Shown one piece after another: positions 44,340 through 56,379 of a DNA stretch of 64,000 bases. Numbering within the stretch: the first letter of the stretch is position 1; every line of letters starts with the position of its first letter. Location: contig CM067299.1 of the NCBI GenBank assembly GCA_034231615.1, positions 18,814,498 through 18,878,497 on the forward strand. The letters run 5' to 3'. The notes under the pieces are model-generated. The model worked only from the letters and a program-made list of their open reading frames with translations. It made no database searches and was not told where the DNA came from. The DNA is from Meghimatium bilineatum. Its lineage: Eukaryota; Mollusca; Gastropoda; Stylommatophora; Philomycidae. The translations under genes and the position numbers were made by a program.

Positions 44340-45375
44340 TTGCAATAAAACAAAAATGACAATTTTCCTACGTTGCGGTTCTAATGGGACCTTTTTCAGG
44401 AAAAACAAAAAACTACACACAAAAAAACACCCCCAAACCGTAAATATATTAACAGCTAAAATGACTTCATTACTCTGTTTGTCATGTTTCATAAATATAT
44501 GGGTGTTATGTGTACTTTCTGTTTGTATTGCGTCCGACCTTCTAGTTTCAACCAATACGGGAGATCTCTACATTTAGCTGTGCCATGTGAACGTCAATAG
44601 CGCCGTTCTTACTAGTCGCTTATTGTGTGGATATGACGTTCACCAAAACTTTACCAACGAATACATCGGCTCTTTCGATTTGCCTGACCCCAGCATGACC
44701 TGGACAGTAAATCCGTGTAAAGCCCTGCGCATTGTTGAGAAAAGTGACCTATTCAGTTCTGATCGTACACTTTTCTATCTTGTGCAGCATACTTTGAGAG
44801 TGCGATAGAATCACCGAGTCTGTTGGTGGTTGCGTCGCCAGCCAAGTGAGAGCTGCCGTCACCGCTTCTATGTCCATTCTCATACTCGATGTTGTAGTAG
44901 ATGTAGTAGACTAAAGCCAGATGTGGCCTCGGCTCTGCTATGACCGTGTCAGTCAGGAGTTCCTGACGTTTTCTATCCATCTTTTCCGTGGTCTTCCTCT
45001 GCCTTTGTACCATAATCTTATTTTGAAAGATGCCTTTACGTCCAACGTGTTGTGATGCAGTCTCATAATGTGGCCAAACCACTTGATCTGCTGCCTTTAT
45101 ATGTAATCTGTGCAAAGTATTATAGCTGTTCTTTCCCTGATGTCTTCATTTCGTAATCTATCGAGTCTGGTGGCCCCGGCGGCTTTCCTCAAGAATTTCA
45201 TCTTACATGTCACTTACTATATTTCTGTAATGTGCAGATGAGAGAGACCAGGTTTGGCACTGGTAACACAGTGTTGGTATGAATATACTGTAGATCATTT
45301 ATCTTTTAATTTCCATCTTGATCTTTGGATATGATGTTTCATAGTACGGAAACACGTTGACACTAACATGTGCAG
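44340..45375 (-). mobile_element. Composite repeat: LINE RT C-terminal remnant (minus) and flanking element
   Basis: 44750-45370 minus encodes ETSYPKIKMEIKRQ-like and FIPTLCYQCQTWSL text, then a broken C-terminal part with KAADQVVWPHYETASQHVG and QRKTTEKMDRKRQE. It is the same LINE family as 26403-27080. The lower part (44450-44620) matches the centre of the fold-back at 25865-26255. Orthologous to 56380-57405. Confidence 0.75.
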
Positions 45376-45494
45376 CTACATCAGGAGCGTCAATAACACG
45401 CAATCACTGGGAGGATTTGAAAGTGAATGAAGAGAATGAATGAGAAGAATGAATCGTTAAGTGAAAAAGTAAAGTGTGTGACACACGCAAGCAT

Positions 45495-45680
45495 GTGTAC
45501 ATAACCTTTTGTCTTGCGGGAGTTCTTCATGTACACACTACCTGTTTCCTACGGAGTTCTTCATGTATATAGGCCTACTACCTGTTGTTTTTGCACAGAG
45601 TTCTTCATGTACATATCATACCACTCATTGCCTTGCGGGGTTCGTCATGTACATAGTCCAACTACATGTTGCCTTGATGA
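45495..45680. repeat. 45-bp minisatellite, short array opening unit B
   Basis: About four diverged units with GGAGTTCTTCATGTACACAC wording, the counterpart of 27810-28445. Confidence 0.85.
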
Positions 45681-45909
45681 AAAATATGATGAGATTTTGG
45701 CAAAATAAATATTTTAAACGGAGGGGTTATAGCCACATTTTCGCTGTAGCTTATGTCTAGTACTAGAAGTCATCTTGTGAATTGCAAAGGGGGAGGGGTG
45801 GTATGGATTTAATCCCCCCAAACCTCCCCCTCTCATCCTTGTCAATGACCAGAATAATACTTATATCCTTTGAACTACTTGTCACTAAATTCTCGAGAAT
45901 GAACTTGTG

Positions 45910-47265
45910 ATTTTTTCCATTGATTGTTCTCCCTTGACTGTGTGCTCAAAAATATAAGACATGTTAAATCATTGGAAAACAACACTCTAAAGTGAGTTTT
46001 ACCGTAATTTTCATTGGTTACTTTTTGTATACTTTGTGTGTCGACAGTCACAGGAACAGTCAAATGAGTCATTTTTATAAATTCTGTTTTCCAATGTCTT
46101 ACATTAAAGATGGTAACGATGTACCCGCCCACCTCCGTGGGTCAGATTCATTCTCCTGAGGAACAATTTAGTGGCAAGTACAAAATAGTAATTAAACAAC
46201 CACAACGAAATAAAAAAGCTTGTTTTTATCTTGTTGTAGTAAACTGTGATCACCCAAAGTTGTATCTATGATCAGATCACTGGTAAATTTGTCCACTAGT
46301 TAAGCGTCTGATCGAATGCTTAAAGCGTCGTTGGCTGCTATGTTCAGATAGTTTTAAGAATTTTATTATGTTAAGATAAAATTAAGTATCCAACATGTAC
46401 ACATCTTGGTAAATGTTATGGCAAAGCGGTTTTTATTTCCACAGATCTTCAAATCTTTCCTGCAATCATAAAGAAAACTATAGTAAATAAATTTGGGATG
46501 CTATGAAGGGGAAGAAAGAATAATAGTAGGCATACTGTCACCTGCCATGTATGCCATTAGAGGTGACTACGGAGAATTCGGTTTGCGAGTTGGTTATTCT
46601 TTATCTGAAGGCATTTCAAGCAGAATTTGCATAAAATTGATATTCCGAACACTGTCTAAGGTAGTTAGAAACGCATAATTTTGTTGCGATCAAATTCATC
46701 ACATCAGAGAGATATATTAGGAGTGACAGGTCTCCTAGAGCGAAAGACGTCAAATGCATTTAGAATTCCTCTAATCATTGGGTAGAATAAGTCTACTTAC
46801 ATTGTCAGATATAGTCCGTGTCAATACGCCAAGAAAAATCTTTCAGCAAAAGGGATTTGAAACAAGTCTTCTCAGCATCTACTTGAGTCAACACGCCTTC
46901 TTTCTTCGACCAAATCACATTCGCAAAAAAAGATGCGCTTTTAGTCACAACATATATATATGGACCATTCGGTCGACACATAGATAATAATAACACACAT
47001 GCTGCACTGATATGTAAACTCTTCGAGAATACAAACGTTTAACATTAGTGTCAGAAAGACTCAATACTACAATAACCAAATTATGCCTACTTGTAAACAT
47101 AACTAACATATAAACATAAACAAGGTTGCTTCAGATGCGACATGGGTTTGTTTGTTTGAAAACCCCAGAAATTAAGAGCAATGGGGATGTTTCTGAGCTT
47201 TTTTTCATACCCAGGAGACTTCACCTTTCGGCATGGTGCAATGTCTATTGGAGGATCCTTCTACT
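45910..47265. other. Unit-B-specific segment, no gene recognised
   Basis: Contains a piece (46180-46260) like gene A intron 1 near 32330-32400, and an inverted piece (46525-46580, CATGTATGCCATTAGAGGTG) of a motif recurring in the EGF-gene introns (32270, 50940, 62760). No convincing ORF. Confidence 0.5.
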
Positions 47266-47429
47266 GAGGGGGGTGGGGGTGGGTGGGTATTACATGAGAC
47301 GAAACGAGGCGAGCTGTTTGCTTGGATCACCAATTGTTTGTCTATCTTATGGCCAGGCGCTTCGCAGCCTGTGAGTTGTTTCTCGTGTCGAAAAACCATT
47401 TCATTACACCCTATGTGTCCCTAGGTTCC

Positions 47430-48515
47430 AGACCTAATTTCTTCCGTATGAACCGTGTTGGGTAACGACGACCGTCGAATTAGACTCAGAGTTGATACAC
47501 ATTCTTAGACGAGGTGCTGCTTTGCCAAACACGTCGGGGGTCTGGGATTTGACTTGTACATTTCTCATGCACTAGCCTCGTCTGAGATGGCCGTCCATCT
47601 CCAGGCGCTGTCTGTGTATTTTGACTCTTCACAATTGCGTATATTACCCAAAGAGGTAGGTAAAATACGAATCTCGGACGAGAAGCTTCGCTGTGGGTCC
47701 TTGGGTACTGAACCCAATTCTCTCTGTATAAGCCGTGTTGGGCAACGGCCGACAGCCGAGTTGGGCTAGGTTTGCAGTGTCGCTGGAGACTTGCACCCAT
47801 ATACGTTGCCTCGAGTGTCCAGATTCCGAGTCTCAACACTGCTTCGGTCAGACATTTCAACAATGCACTCCCCTACATTTGTTCGATGCTTGTTTTGTGT
47901 GCAATGGGGAGCTGTATTAAAATCTTTCTTCCATGTCCAGGAGTGCATGTTCAAGTTGGCGTATCCAATATCTGAGTCATTACTCCTACTTTGAATGTGG
48001 TCAATTGTGATATGACATGTGGGCTTCTGTGTGTTCTCGAGCATGAACAGCACTTAGACCAGTCGGTCTCGTACCGGACCACCGTAGCCCCGTTGCCACT
48101 GAATCGACTCACATACACTACGCTGCCCTCTAGCGTGTTACCTTTTTCAGATTCGGTGTGTACTCGTAAGATCACCGTATATTAGGAACATTGACATGTC
48201 CCTCCAATGTTTCTGCTTTTTTAAGGCTGCCAAGTCGGAATGCACAGATGCCATGTATATGTTGGTTGGATATACTGGCGTAGAGGTTGTGGAGATATTT
48301 CATGTCTCTCTGCAGGCCATTCTCATTTTATCTACAGCATCCACATCCACGGACACGAGCCCAAAAGTGTTAGCCAGGAGTACAGCAAGAGCAGCTGTAT
48401 TTCTGTTTTCAGGGTGCACTACGAGGATGTACTTTTAGGATCTTGGTTATCTGTTAATCCTGGGTCCGCACGAGGACAATGTAAGACCCTTTGCACCGCT
48501 GCGACATGGATAAAT
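47430..48515. repeat. Conserved segment upstream of EGF gene B (paralogous to 28855-30010)
   Basis: High identity to the upstream region of gene A. The + frame at 48240-48521 is open here for 93 codons (GDISCLSAGHSHFIYSIHIH, then VHYEDVLLGSWLSVNPGSA) whereas in A it is interrupted. Whether it is an exon, a gene relic or repeat is unresolved; no family recognised. Confidence 0.55.
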
Positions 48516-48518
48516 AAA

Positions 48519-48682
48519 TGAATACTATAGAATCAGTGAGGATTTATTAATAAAAAAAATAATCTCAGGATAAAAGGCTATTGGGTGTCATCTGAGAGGA
48601 CCTAGTTCAAATACCTTCTGCTGCATGCTATTTCTTTATTCTTTATTAATAAATCCTCGCTGCTTCTATATATTATTATTCA
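48519..48682. mobile_element. Hairpin element with tRNA B-box-like core (copy B)
   Basis: Counterpart of 30013-30180: inverted GAGGATTTATTAATAAA ends and core GACCTAGTTCAAATACC. Confidence 0.6.
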
Positions 48683-48924
48683 ATACAGGAATGTGTTACT
48701 ATCGTTAAGTACAAAGTCACTGTCAGTTATCGTCCGTGTGAACACGTCAAGTTCGTCAATCGTGACTATTACTATCTTTACGTACAAGCGCATTTATGCT
48801 GGGAATAATTTGACTTTAACAGATGCCCTCCTTACAGGACGCAGGTAACAGTTCCTAGCATGGATTAAGTTGTAGCACAAAACGTTATTCTTGCATATGA
48901 CAGGTCAACCTTCACTCTATCAAT

Positions 48925-48994
48925 ATGTCAAGACTTGTACTGATGCTTATTGTGGCTGCGACAGTCATGAGCCCTCAAATTGTTCTTGGTCAAA
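48925..48994 (+). CDS. EGF gene B, exon 1 (signal peptide)
   Basis: ATG at 48925, donor GTAAGT at 48995, phase 1. Zero differences from gene A over 70 bases, while the flanking 100-200 bp differ by several percent. Confidence 0.85.
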
Positions 48995-51900
48995 GTAAGT
49001 GTATATTGTCAATGCTTCTATTACATCTTTTTATCTGATATTGTACATGCTTCTTTCACATCTTCTTATCTGATATTGTATCTTATACGCATATTATTGA
49101 TAACAATAAACAGTACTTTCAATAGTAAAATGACAGAAACTTGCATGGCCTGATCGTCTAAGCTGACATGACTCTGTAAAAAAAAAAACATATTTCAGAG
49201 TACAAATGGAGGTGGAAGAAGCAAAGGGTGAAACAGAAAATCATGAGCAAACAATATCAAAGACTGAATTTTCTTTAGGCACCTCTAATGGAAGGCGACA
49301 GTACTACTAGTATGTCTTCTCGTTACTGTAGTTTTCTTTATAAGGATTGTAGGGAAGATCTTACCAGCTGTAGAAATAATAGGTTATTAGATAAATATTC
49401 ACCGGATGATTTTGTGTGTTGAAGTCTCCAATGTAGTACCACCTACGACCCTGGAAGGTTATGTTGTGGTCGAAGACGGAAAACGTGTTGACTCTAGTTG
49501 CGAATGGATTGGGTGCCATTGAGCAGACCTGTTTCAAATCCCCGTATACTGAAGGATTTTTCTTTTTTTTTTTTAATGGATGGATTAATCCATTGTAAAT
49601 TTCTAAGCACAACATTCCCGTAGGTTGCCATTACCTTCGGGAAGTAAATTGATGGACTACATTAAAGATAACATGAATACGTCGTTGTAAAATACAAGCC
49701 GCATCGCCCAAGACAGAGAAGGGTTCAGGGAATTCATTGGAAAAACAACATTTTTTGGAGAGAATACGTCACATGACACATGGATGGATGTATTGATGGA
49801 TGGATCTTCTATTAAAATATATAGCTGGTGGAAAAATGTAATTGAAATAGTTCATTCTGTCCTTTCCATTATATTAATGGTAATGATCCCTTGCCAAATT
49901 GCAGTCTATAGGGGAATCCGATGTTAGGTTTGTATATTTAATTGACAAAATGCATACCTAAATATCTGTTTTTTCCCCTTCGTTTGCTCATATGACTAAT
50001 CCACCTTTATTACAAATTTGAAGGTCTGTCCCAGTGTCGTCACATTGCCATAATTTTTTCCCTACAAGTAGGTCTGGGAAGTCCACGTCTCTGGTCTACT
50101 CCTTTAATGAAGACAAGTCTCATATCACAAGTTCTACTGTCAGCTTGTGATATTCCCATGTTAAAATGTCTACTTGACCAAGTTTCAGAACATGTAATAG
50201 TGACCACGTCTAGTCAGAAAATTGCAACCTTGTCTATTCTTAGCAATGAGTAGTAAGCACGTGGCATCTCTTGTATCATCTTTTGAATATTCTTTTATTT
50301 ATTTTTAACTTAATCATATTTAGCTAAAATTTAATTAAAGAGGTAAATAGAACTATGTTTTATTATATTCGTTATTTCATCATATTTGACATTGTCGTAA
50401 ATTTGGAATGTGCTTCCATTTCTTTGACAGTTTTATCTGCCCTCATAATTTTCCTTGTATGTTGCAGTGTGCCTGAAACAGGTATAATTAACTTCGCAGA
50501 ATATGTTACTAACTTTCATGATTGTTTCTGACAGCCAGTCTCACTGATAAAAATGTTTTATGCTTCATAAACGAACATGCATACAGTTGACATACTGTTT
50601 AATTCTGTTAGCAAAGAAATTTTGCTGAACAGAAGGCAAAAGTACAACCTTCTTGCTTTGTACCCAACAGTAGGCCTACATCTTAAAAATCACCTGAACG
50701 GTGCACACAAAACAAGCTCAAATGTGCTGACTGTGCACTCATTCTTTCGAAATTGTTGACCATCATCTTTAAATGTCCAGCGTTTGATGACAGGTGATAA
50801 TTCACTTTTGTGACCAGATAAACAGATGGCTCTATATGGAACAACACGTTAACACGTGTTAATAAAAAAAATGTGATGAACATTTGGCAAAAAAATCGTT
50901 AATGGAGGGATTCTACCCACTATCATGAACCACATGAGTCGCCTCTAATGGCATGAATGGTATACAAATCCAGGAATATGGTAATGAAGTTTTGTTAATC
51001 ACTGAAGACATACATATAACACACACACACACACACATCGACGTTTCGACCAAAAGGCCTTTATCAAGACAAAACTTACAACAAAATTAAAACATAGAAC
51101 AGGAAACGGATAGTAAGGATAAGTCAAAATTATAATGAAGAAGTATTTGTTTTCTAATTGATGATGATGAAATAATTCCATTTAGCTGTGACCAGGTAGT
51201 TCTTGAGAGCCCATGGTATTTCAAACAAAAACACAGGTACTTTTCAATTGTGTAACCGATGTAGCAGCTGGACTCATGTAAGGTTGCCTCAAAAGCATGC
51301 TTGTGTAGGGGAAGTTTATGTGTATGCTTAGTGACCTACGTGAGACGTTTTAGTACGTCAGTATCACAGGATTACCACATCGTACCAGGAGTACAGTACA
51401 CACGCCTGGGTCAACCATAGCATCGTTCGTCTGTCAGATTTGATGACCCATTCACAGTGATGGCACTTCTAACATTCCCCGTCATATAGGAGTATGCTAA
51501 AAATGACAAAGGAGCTACATCCGCTGGTCTGAATCTCTTCGTCATCCATGGAGAATATTTGATAGTAGACAAAAGTAAGAGATTGAGACAAGATGTAACA
51601 GTGATGATTTTTTTTACATCTGACAGCTTGAAAGCATATCCCCAAACGTTTCTTAATCGCCTCATACGAGATGCATGGTAATAAGACATGCTCTATTGCT
51701 TGCATCCTGAGCCAGTCCAGATCCCGGTTTCTACATGCACATTTCTAGATCTATTTGTGAGAATTCGTTCAGAAATGTGAAATATAATGTTTATCTCATC
51801 TGTGAGCCTCTTCAAGTACAGGTAATTACTCAAACAGTAAAGTTGAACTAAGGTTGGTACGCCGTCTTAGCCGAGATTTCGTTGACCAGCATTGTGAAAA

Positions 51901-54900
51901 CATCATCCAAGTCCGATTTTCTACCCTCATTTTTTCCGTACCGCGGCTGTATGGTATCCTGTCTTTATAATTTCATACAACTTGCTGCCGGAAGACAGAC
52001 GAAAACTTGTTCTCAAGCATGAACATTGATGTCAGTCACGATATTCTCACTTATTTCAGAACATGGCTCTGTCCTCTATTGACGTGCTACCTTTGCTTGT
52101 ACTCAACTGACGACTCATACTTCTCCGTATGCACCTTCAACTATTCTTACATTAGTGAGCTTTCGACCATGACAACACGACACTGAGTGTTACACTTGCT
52201 TGGTCTCTGTTAATATATACAACCCAATATTCTTCTCAAGCCCCTTTATTTTCAACAAACTTAAGTGTACTGTTATATATTATGTTACCTGTCGATACAT
52301 GACCCCCTCTCCCTTTAACCTACCTTTTTTCCTAATCCACGGTCTTGATGTTATCTTTTGCTGTAGGTTATACAATGTCATGCTTCATGTTTTGTTTAAA
52401 ATAAGTCATGTTTCATGTCATTAATTATAAATTAATTACAGTCATATGGAATATGATTTATTTATAGTCAGCAGGGATCCATGCGTTTACATTGAGTGTA
52501 AGAATGGAGGAGTTTGCGAGTCCCCACTTGATGTCCCTTACTGTGTTTGCCAACGTGGCTATGTTGGACTTTATTGCCAAATCAACAACGCACTAGGATA
52601 AAGTAAGTGTTAAAGTGACAATAAACTATGAATCCACTATTCTTATGCAATTTGGCATCTCAAGCATTTTTAGATTGTTGCGTGTAGAATAGACAACAGT
52701 ACACTTCCCTAACTTCCCATTCAAGATATAATTGGATATGTCTCTTGAAAACAACGGAAAACTACAGAAGTATTGTGCAAAAATGTCCTTATGGATGTGT
52801 TGAAATTGTCGTTTGGTTTAAACACTATACGTGTGGAGTGGTGGGGGAGGGGGGATTGTAACAGGAAAGTGGTAGTAAAAATTCATGAAAAATTCAATTT
52901 TAAAGTTTTAGCTCTCAAATATTCACAGATAATTCACAAATGGTTCACCAATGTGAAAACACAACGTTTCGTGGATTCATGTATACATCTTTTGGAAGAG
53001 GAATTTTGAAAACTGAAATATAATAATATGCATGTGTGAAATATAGATGTCACTTCTAACATAATTTGAAGAAAATAATAATGACAAATTCAACCAAATT
53101 GAACAAGCATATACGTAAATGGAACATGCATGGCAGGAACTAAGGAAAATAATATATCTTAAATACATTTTTATTTACATCATGCTATCACAGACTGGTG
53201 CGGCCGCCGTAGTGAAAAAGATTTTGACACCAGATGATTTGAAAAAAAGCACCGGATCTGATGCGAAAAACACCAAAATGGCAACCCTGCTCGCTCCGTA
53301 TTGAATCCATCTACTTTGATGTTTCATTCTGAAGGACATTTATTCTTTGATATAACCCTTATTTAAGTTTTTCTGCTATTTAGACTAAGCTTTTTGATTT
53401 GACTTCCTTTAGCACTAATATTCATGTTTCTTTTGTAATTGTGTTTCATTTTCGGATACAAAAACTGTCTCACCACAGTATAGTAGGTTGTTTATATTAT
53501 ACCCTTCAACTAATACTCCTTTGTATATCTTGTATGGCTCTCATTATTATTTCACTGTATAATTTTAACAACTACCCATGTTTGATGTGTTTGATAAGTA
53601 ACCTTATTAGAAACACAAACATCACTGACACATCACTGATGTCCATAAATTACGGCATCATTTTTGACAATTTTTGATCGTATGCCTTGTCAACAGATTG
53701 TCGATAATTCATTGTGACATCATTCCCTAGTCCAATTACGTCAAACATACCACCCCCTCTCCAAAACTTTCAAAATAGTCAGACCATTTGCCACAAAAGT
53801 AAAAAAAAACTACATGAATTTATTTTGGATTTTATTTTGGAATAATTATTTATAATTCAAACAATTTTATTGGTATATTATTTTCTATGTTAACTTTTGT
53901 CAACAAATCCCCTTGTTAACAACTGTCAAACTTTTTCAGACCTCACCCCTTAATTGTTGACTAATGTATGCACAGCCCCTTTTTGAAAAAAAAATGTTTC
54001 AGCAAAAAAAAATCACTGACCTGGTGAACTGTGCTAAAACATAAACACAATGAATTGCTGAACGGTGCTAAAAATATAAAAATACTGAATTGCCTAACTG
54101 TGTTAAAAACATAAAAAACACTGAATTCATGAACTGTGCTAAAGACACACAAAAATAAAAACACTGAATTCTTGTACTGTGCTTAAAATATAAATATCAC
54201 TGACTTGGTCAAGAGAGAATGTGCTAGGAACAAAACTAGAAGTGAAAATCTCTTGACATGTATGTCTCCTTCTTCTTCTGTGTTCATTCTCAATCTCCCG
54301 CTGAATCCCTCTTGTAGCAGGACAATTGTCCTAGATTTCCAGCAGGATGTAATCCAGAGAATGAAAATGCAGTATCGTCTCAAGTTCATATCATAAGTTC
54401 TCTGTTAAGGTAATCCTGCTATCACGAACTTCTAGGTTTAACTAAAATTACAATAATAAAATTCTCTTCTATATTTTATATTGACAAAGCTTAAAACAGA
54501 GTAATAAACAGGTAAATAGTTTTGCTAATCACTTGAAAACCACATAATAACAAACACAATTCGACATCTCGAGCAAAAAGCCTTTTGGTCAAAATGTCTA
54601 TTTGTGTGTGTTAGTATGTGTATTTCAATTAATTATCAAAACGTCATTAACATGTTTCAAGCTTTGTCTATTGTATTACAGTTTAGCTGCAGTGAATACA
54701 TATTATCTATTTTATATTATTAGGTCAAGCATGAGTAAGATTCAGCGGTGACCACCATGGACAGTGTTGGGAGATCTTCTGGAAACCAAAAATAAACCAG
54801 TATAATTTAAGTATGTTTGGCAGTAGTTGACGTTTACTACATTACATCTATATAAGTACACGTCTTAAATAAATAAAAATGTGATTTTTGGCAACACTGT
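48925..54900 (+). CDS. Secreted single-EGF-domain peptide gene B (three exons)
   Basis: Exon 1 (48925-48994) is base-for-base identical to gene A's signal exon. Exon 2 (52468-52602) encodes the same six-cysteine EGF domain with spacing 4-5-8-1-8 and stops with TAA at 52599-52601, again one base before the donor GTAAGT. Exon 3 (54724-about 54900) is 3'UTR. Against A, exon 2 differs at 14 bases: 10 of them change eight residues and 4 are silent. All cysteines, ECKNGGVCESPLDVPYC and the GYxGxYC glycine pattern are kept. Changes cluster between cysteines 1-2, in the loop after CVC, and in the tail. The precursor is 67 residues and exported. It looks functional: no frame break and intact splice sites. 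Introns are 3.5 and 2.1 kb, much shorter than in A. Function unknown. Confidence 0.85.
49570..49790 (+). mobile_element. LINE 3'-end fragment in EGF gene B intron 1
   Basis: Counterpart of 30955-31140, somewhat more complete ('gacagagaagggttcaggga'). Confidence 0.7.
50965..51085. mobile_element. Fold-back element, half copy (unit B)
   Basis: AATATGGTAATGAAGTTTTG and ATCGACGTTTCGACCAAAAG as in 33785-33920, with a short (CA)n at 51018-51035. Confidence 0.6.
51315..51700 (+). repeat. Dispersed repeat in EGF gene B intron 1
   Basis: Counterpart of 34415-34800; the same family as 11920-12270. Confidence 0.65.
52468..52602 (+). CDS. EGF gene B, exon 2 (EGF domain and stop)
   Basis: The acceptor TTTATAG ends at 52467 and the donor GTAAGT starts at 52603. 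It encodes ISRDPCVYIECKNGGVCESP, then CVCQRGYVGLYC and tail NNALG, with TAA at 52599-52601. The NTT sequon of copy A is lost. Confidence 0.87.
54000..54200. repeat. ~33-bp minisatellite, short array (unit B)
   Basis: About five diverged units with 'actgaattc', 'gaactgtgct' and 'aaaacataaa' wording; the expanded counterpart is 41560-42120. Confidence 0.85.
54275..54395 (-). mobile_element. SINE-like family 1, partial copy (unit B)
   Basis: Counterpart of 42190-42335; minus strand, with TTTCCAGCAGGATGTAATCC. Confidence 0.65.
54485..54675. mobile_element. Fold-back element just upstream of the gene B 3'UTR exon
   Basis: Counterpart of 42475-42660, with the same inverted AAAGCTT-containing ends. 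Confidence 0.72.
54724..54900 (+). other. EGF gene B, 3'UTR exon with poly(A) signals
   Basis: The acceptor TATTATTAG ends at 54723. AATAAA occurs at 54791-54796 and in an overlapping pair at 54868-54877. Strongly conserved with 42709-42885. Confidence 0.65.
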
Positions 54901-54954
54901 TTGCTTTATTTATTGTGTACATTGTCGTGTCGTCACAATATTAGGCCTACTGCA

Positions 54955-55130
54955 TATCAGGCCCCCAAACGTGCTTGTTCGAGTTGCGTTCTCGACATAA
55001 AATCTATACAGTGTTTTTGGTTTCTCTCTGAGATTCCTGCGGATTACCGTTTTACTTTCTATGATCGGTATTCTCGGCATGTGACGTGCCGCTGCATAGA
55101 GAGGAACTGGGTACATAAAAGATAACCCGA
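54955..55130 (+). mobile_element. SINE-like family 2, 5'-deleted copy
   Basis: Shares the body (ATTCCTGCGGATTACCGTTT, GTGACGTGCCGC) with 43040-43270. Confidence 0.55.
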
Positions 55131-55496
55131 GTACAATGATGTCAATTCTCTACGTCTTTTGAGACTTTGAAATATTATAGACCATTAGTTGTTTATGAAA
55201 ATGCAGTATATGTTCTATATAAATCTAGTCAATGATGTATGATACAATGGTGAACAGTTTTCATGATTAAGTTTTCACATGATTGCTTTCTCAAACTATA
55301 ACATACGATAGTCGTGACAGTGTATCTTATTGAATCACATGGATATATTACAGTTTCCTATTCTGGTATCGCTGAACACGTTAAATCATCATTAAGGGGT
55401 ATCAGGACTGACTATATGATGATAATTAAACAGCAATGTCGATTTGTCTTTATTTGACCAAATTCGATTTTTTAAAACTTGTATAGAAGTCAGTTA

Positions 55497-55562
55497 CATA
55501 TTGTATATGTTTGTATATGTTTGTATATGTTTGTATATGTTTGTATATGTTTGTATATGTGC
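55497..55562. repeat. 10-bp tandem repeat, six copies
   Basis: TTTGTATATG repeated about six times. The equivalent site in unit A (about 43625-43645) has about two copies, so it expanded in B. Confidence 0.95.
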
Positions 55563-56109
55563 AGAGGCGTCTCTAGTAAACATGAAACTCATCCTGAACA
55601 TTCTCATGCTATTCATTAGGAAGTTTTACAGAGATGTGTTTTAGCACGGAGAAACGAAATTTGTAAGGGTGACGCTTCAATTTTTACATTTTCAGATAAA
55701 AGAGTTGGGCTTGAAATGTGGAGTAGCCCAAAATGGACGTCAGCGTTTATTAAGGGTTGTTCATAAATAACATGAACAGTTATTTTGTCATGTTTGATCC
55801 CTTCTATCAACTTGCTAACAATTTTGTCATAATTGATCCATTCTATCAACTTGTTCTAAATTGTCAAGAATTCATGGATCACACTTGCTCAACTACGTCG
55901 AATGTTACCCTCCCCTTACCTCTTCATCAAAATAAATCTGTTTGAAAAGGAGAAAAGAGCTACGCATTTTCTTTTTCATATTCTCTGTGTTTACTTTGAA
56001 TATATTTTTTTACACAGTTTGCTGGAGTTGTACATAATATAATATTTCTTTATAAAATAGAGTATTATATTGCTTTATGTCTAGAAAATATTCCAGACAT
56101 TTGTAATTG

Positions 56110-56297
56110 ATACTACTACTTCTACCACCATCACCATCACCATTGCTACTTTTGTCACTGCTACTACTACTACTACTATTACTACAACTACTACATGTAC
56201 TACTATAATACCACCACTACTACTTCTGTTGCTGATATTACTACCACCTACTACTACTACTACTACTACTATTACTACTACTACTACTACTACTAGT
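56110..56297. repeat. Interrupted (TAC)n tract (unit B)
   Basis: TAC triplets with ACC, TTC and TGC interruptions, the counterpart of 44159-44265. Confidence 0.92.
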
Positions 56298-56379
56298 AAT
56301 ACAAAATAAGATAAACAGGTTACTGGGAATACCTAACTATGAACAAATGAAGTTATTTAAGAAATTGTTAATAAAACAA

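Larger units (their letters stand above)
27334..45375 (+). repeat. Segmental duplication unit A (contains EGF-peptide gene A)
   Basis: Colinear with unit B (45382-57408): start ('cacaatcact' then a GAGGATTTG-type stretch), 45-bp minisatellite, upstream conserved segment, signal exon, EGF exon, 33-bp repeat array, fold-back element, 3'UTR exon, ACT tract and LINE remnant all occur in the same order. Unit A is about 6 kb longer because of insertions at 32.4-33.4, 33.96-34.23, 36.4-40.4 and 40.6-40.8 kb and an expanded repeat at 41.6-42.1 kb. Confidence 0.9.

Noticed and set aside
44461-44577. Short hydrophobic ORF conserved in units A and B (also 56495-56611)
   Set aside because: It lies in a segment also found inside the fold-back element at 26015-26150, so its conservation reflects the duplication and repeat history. 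No exon signals.
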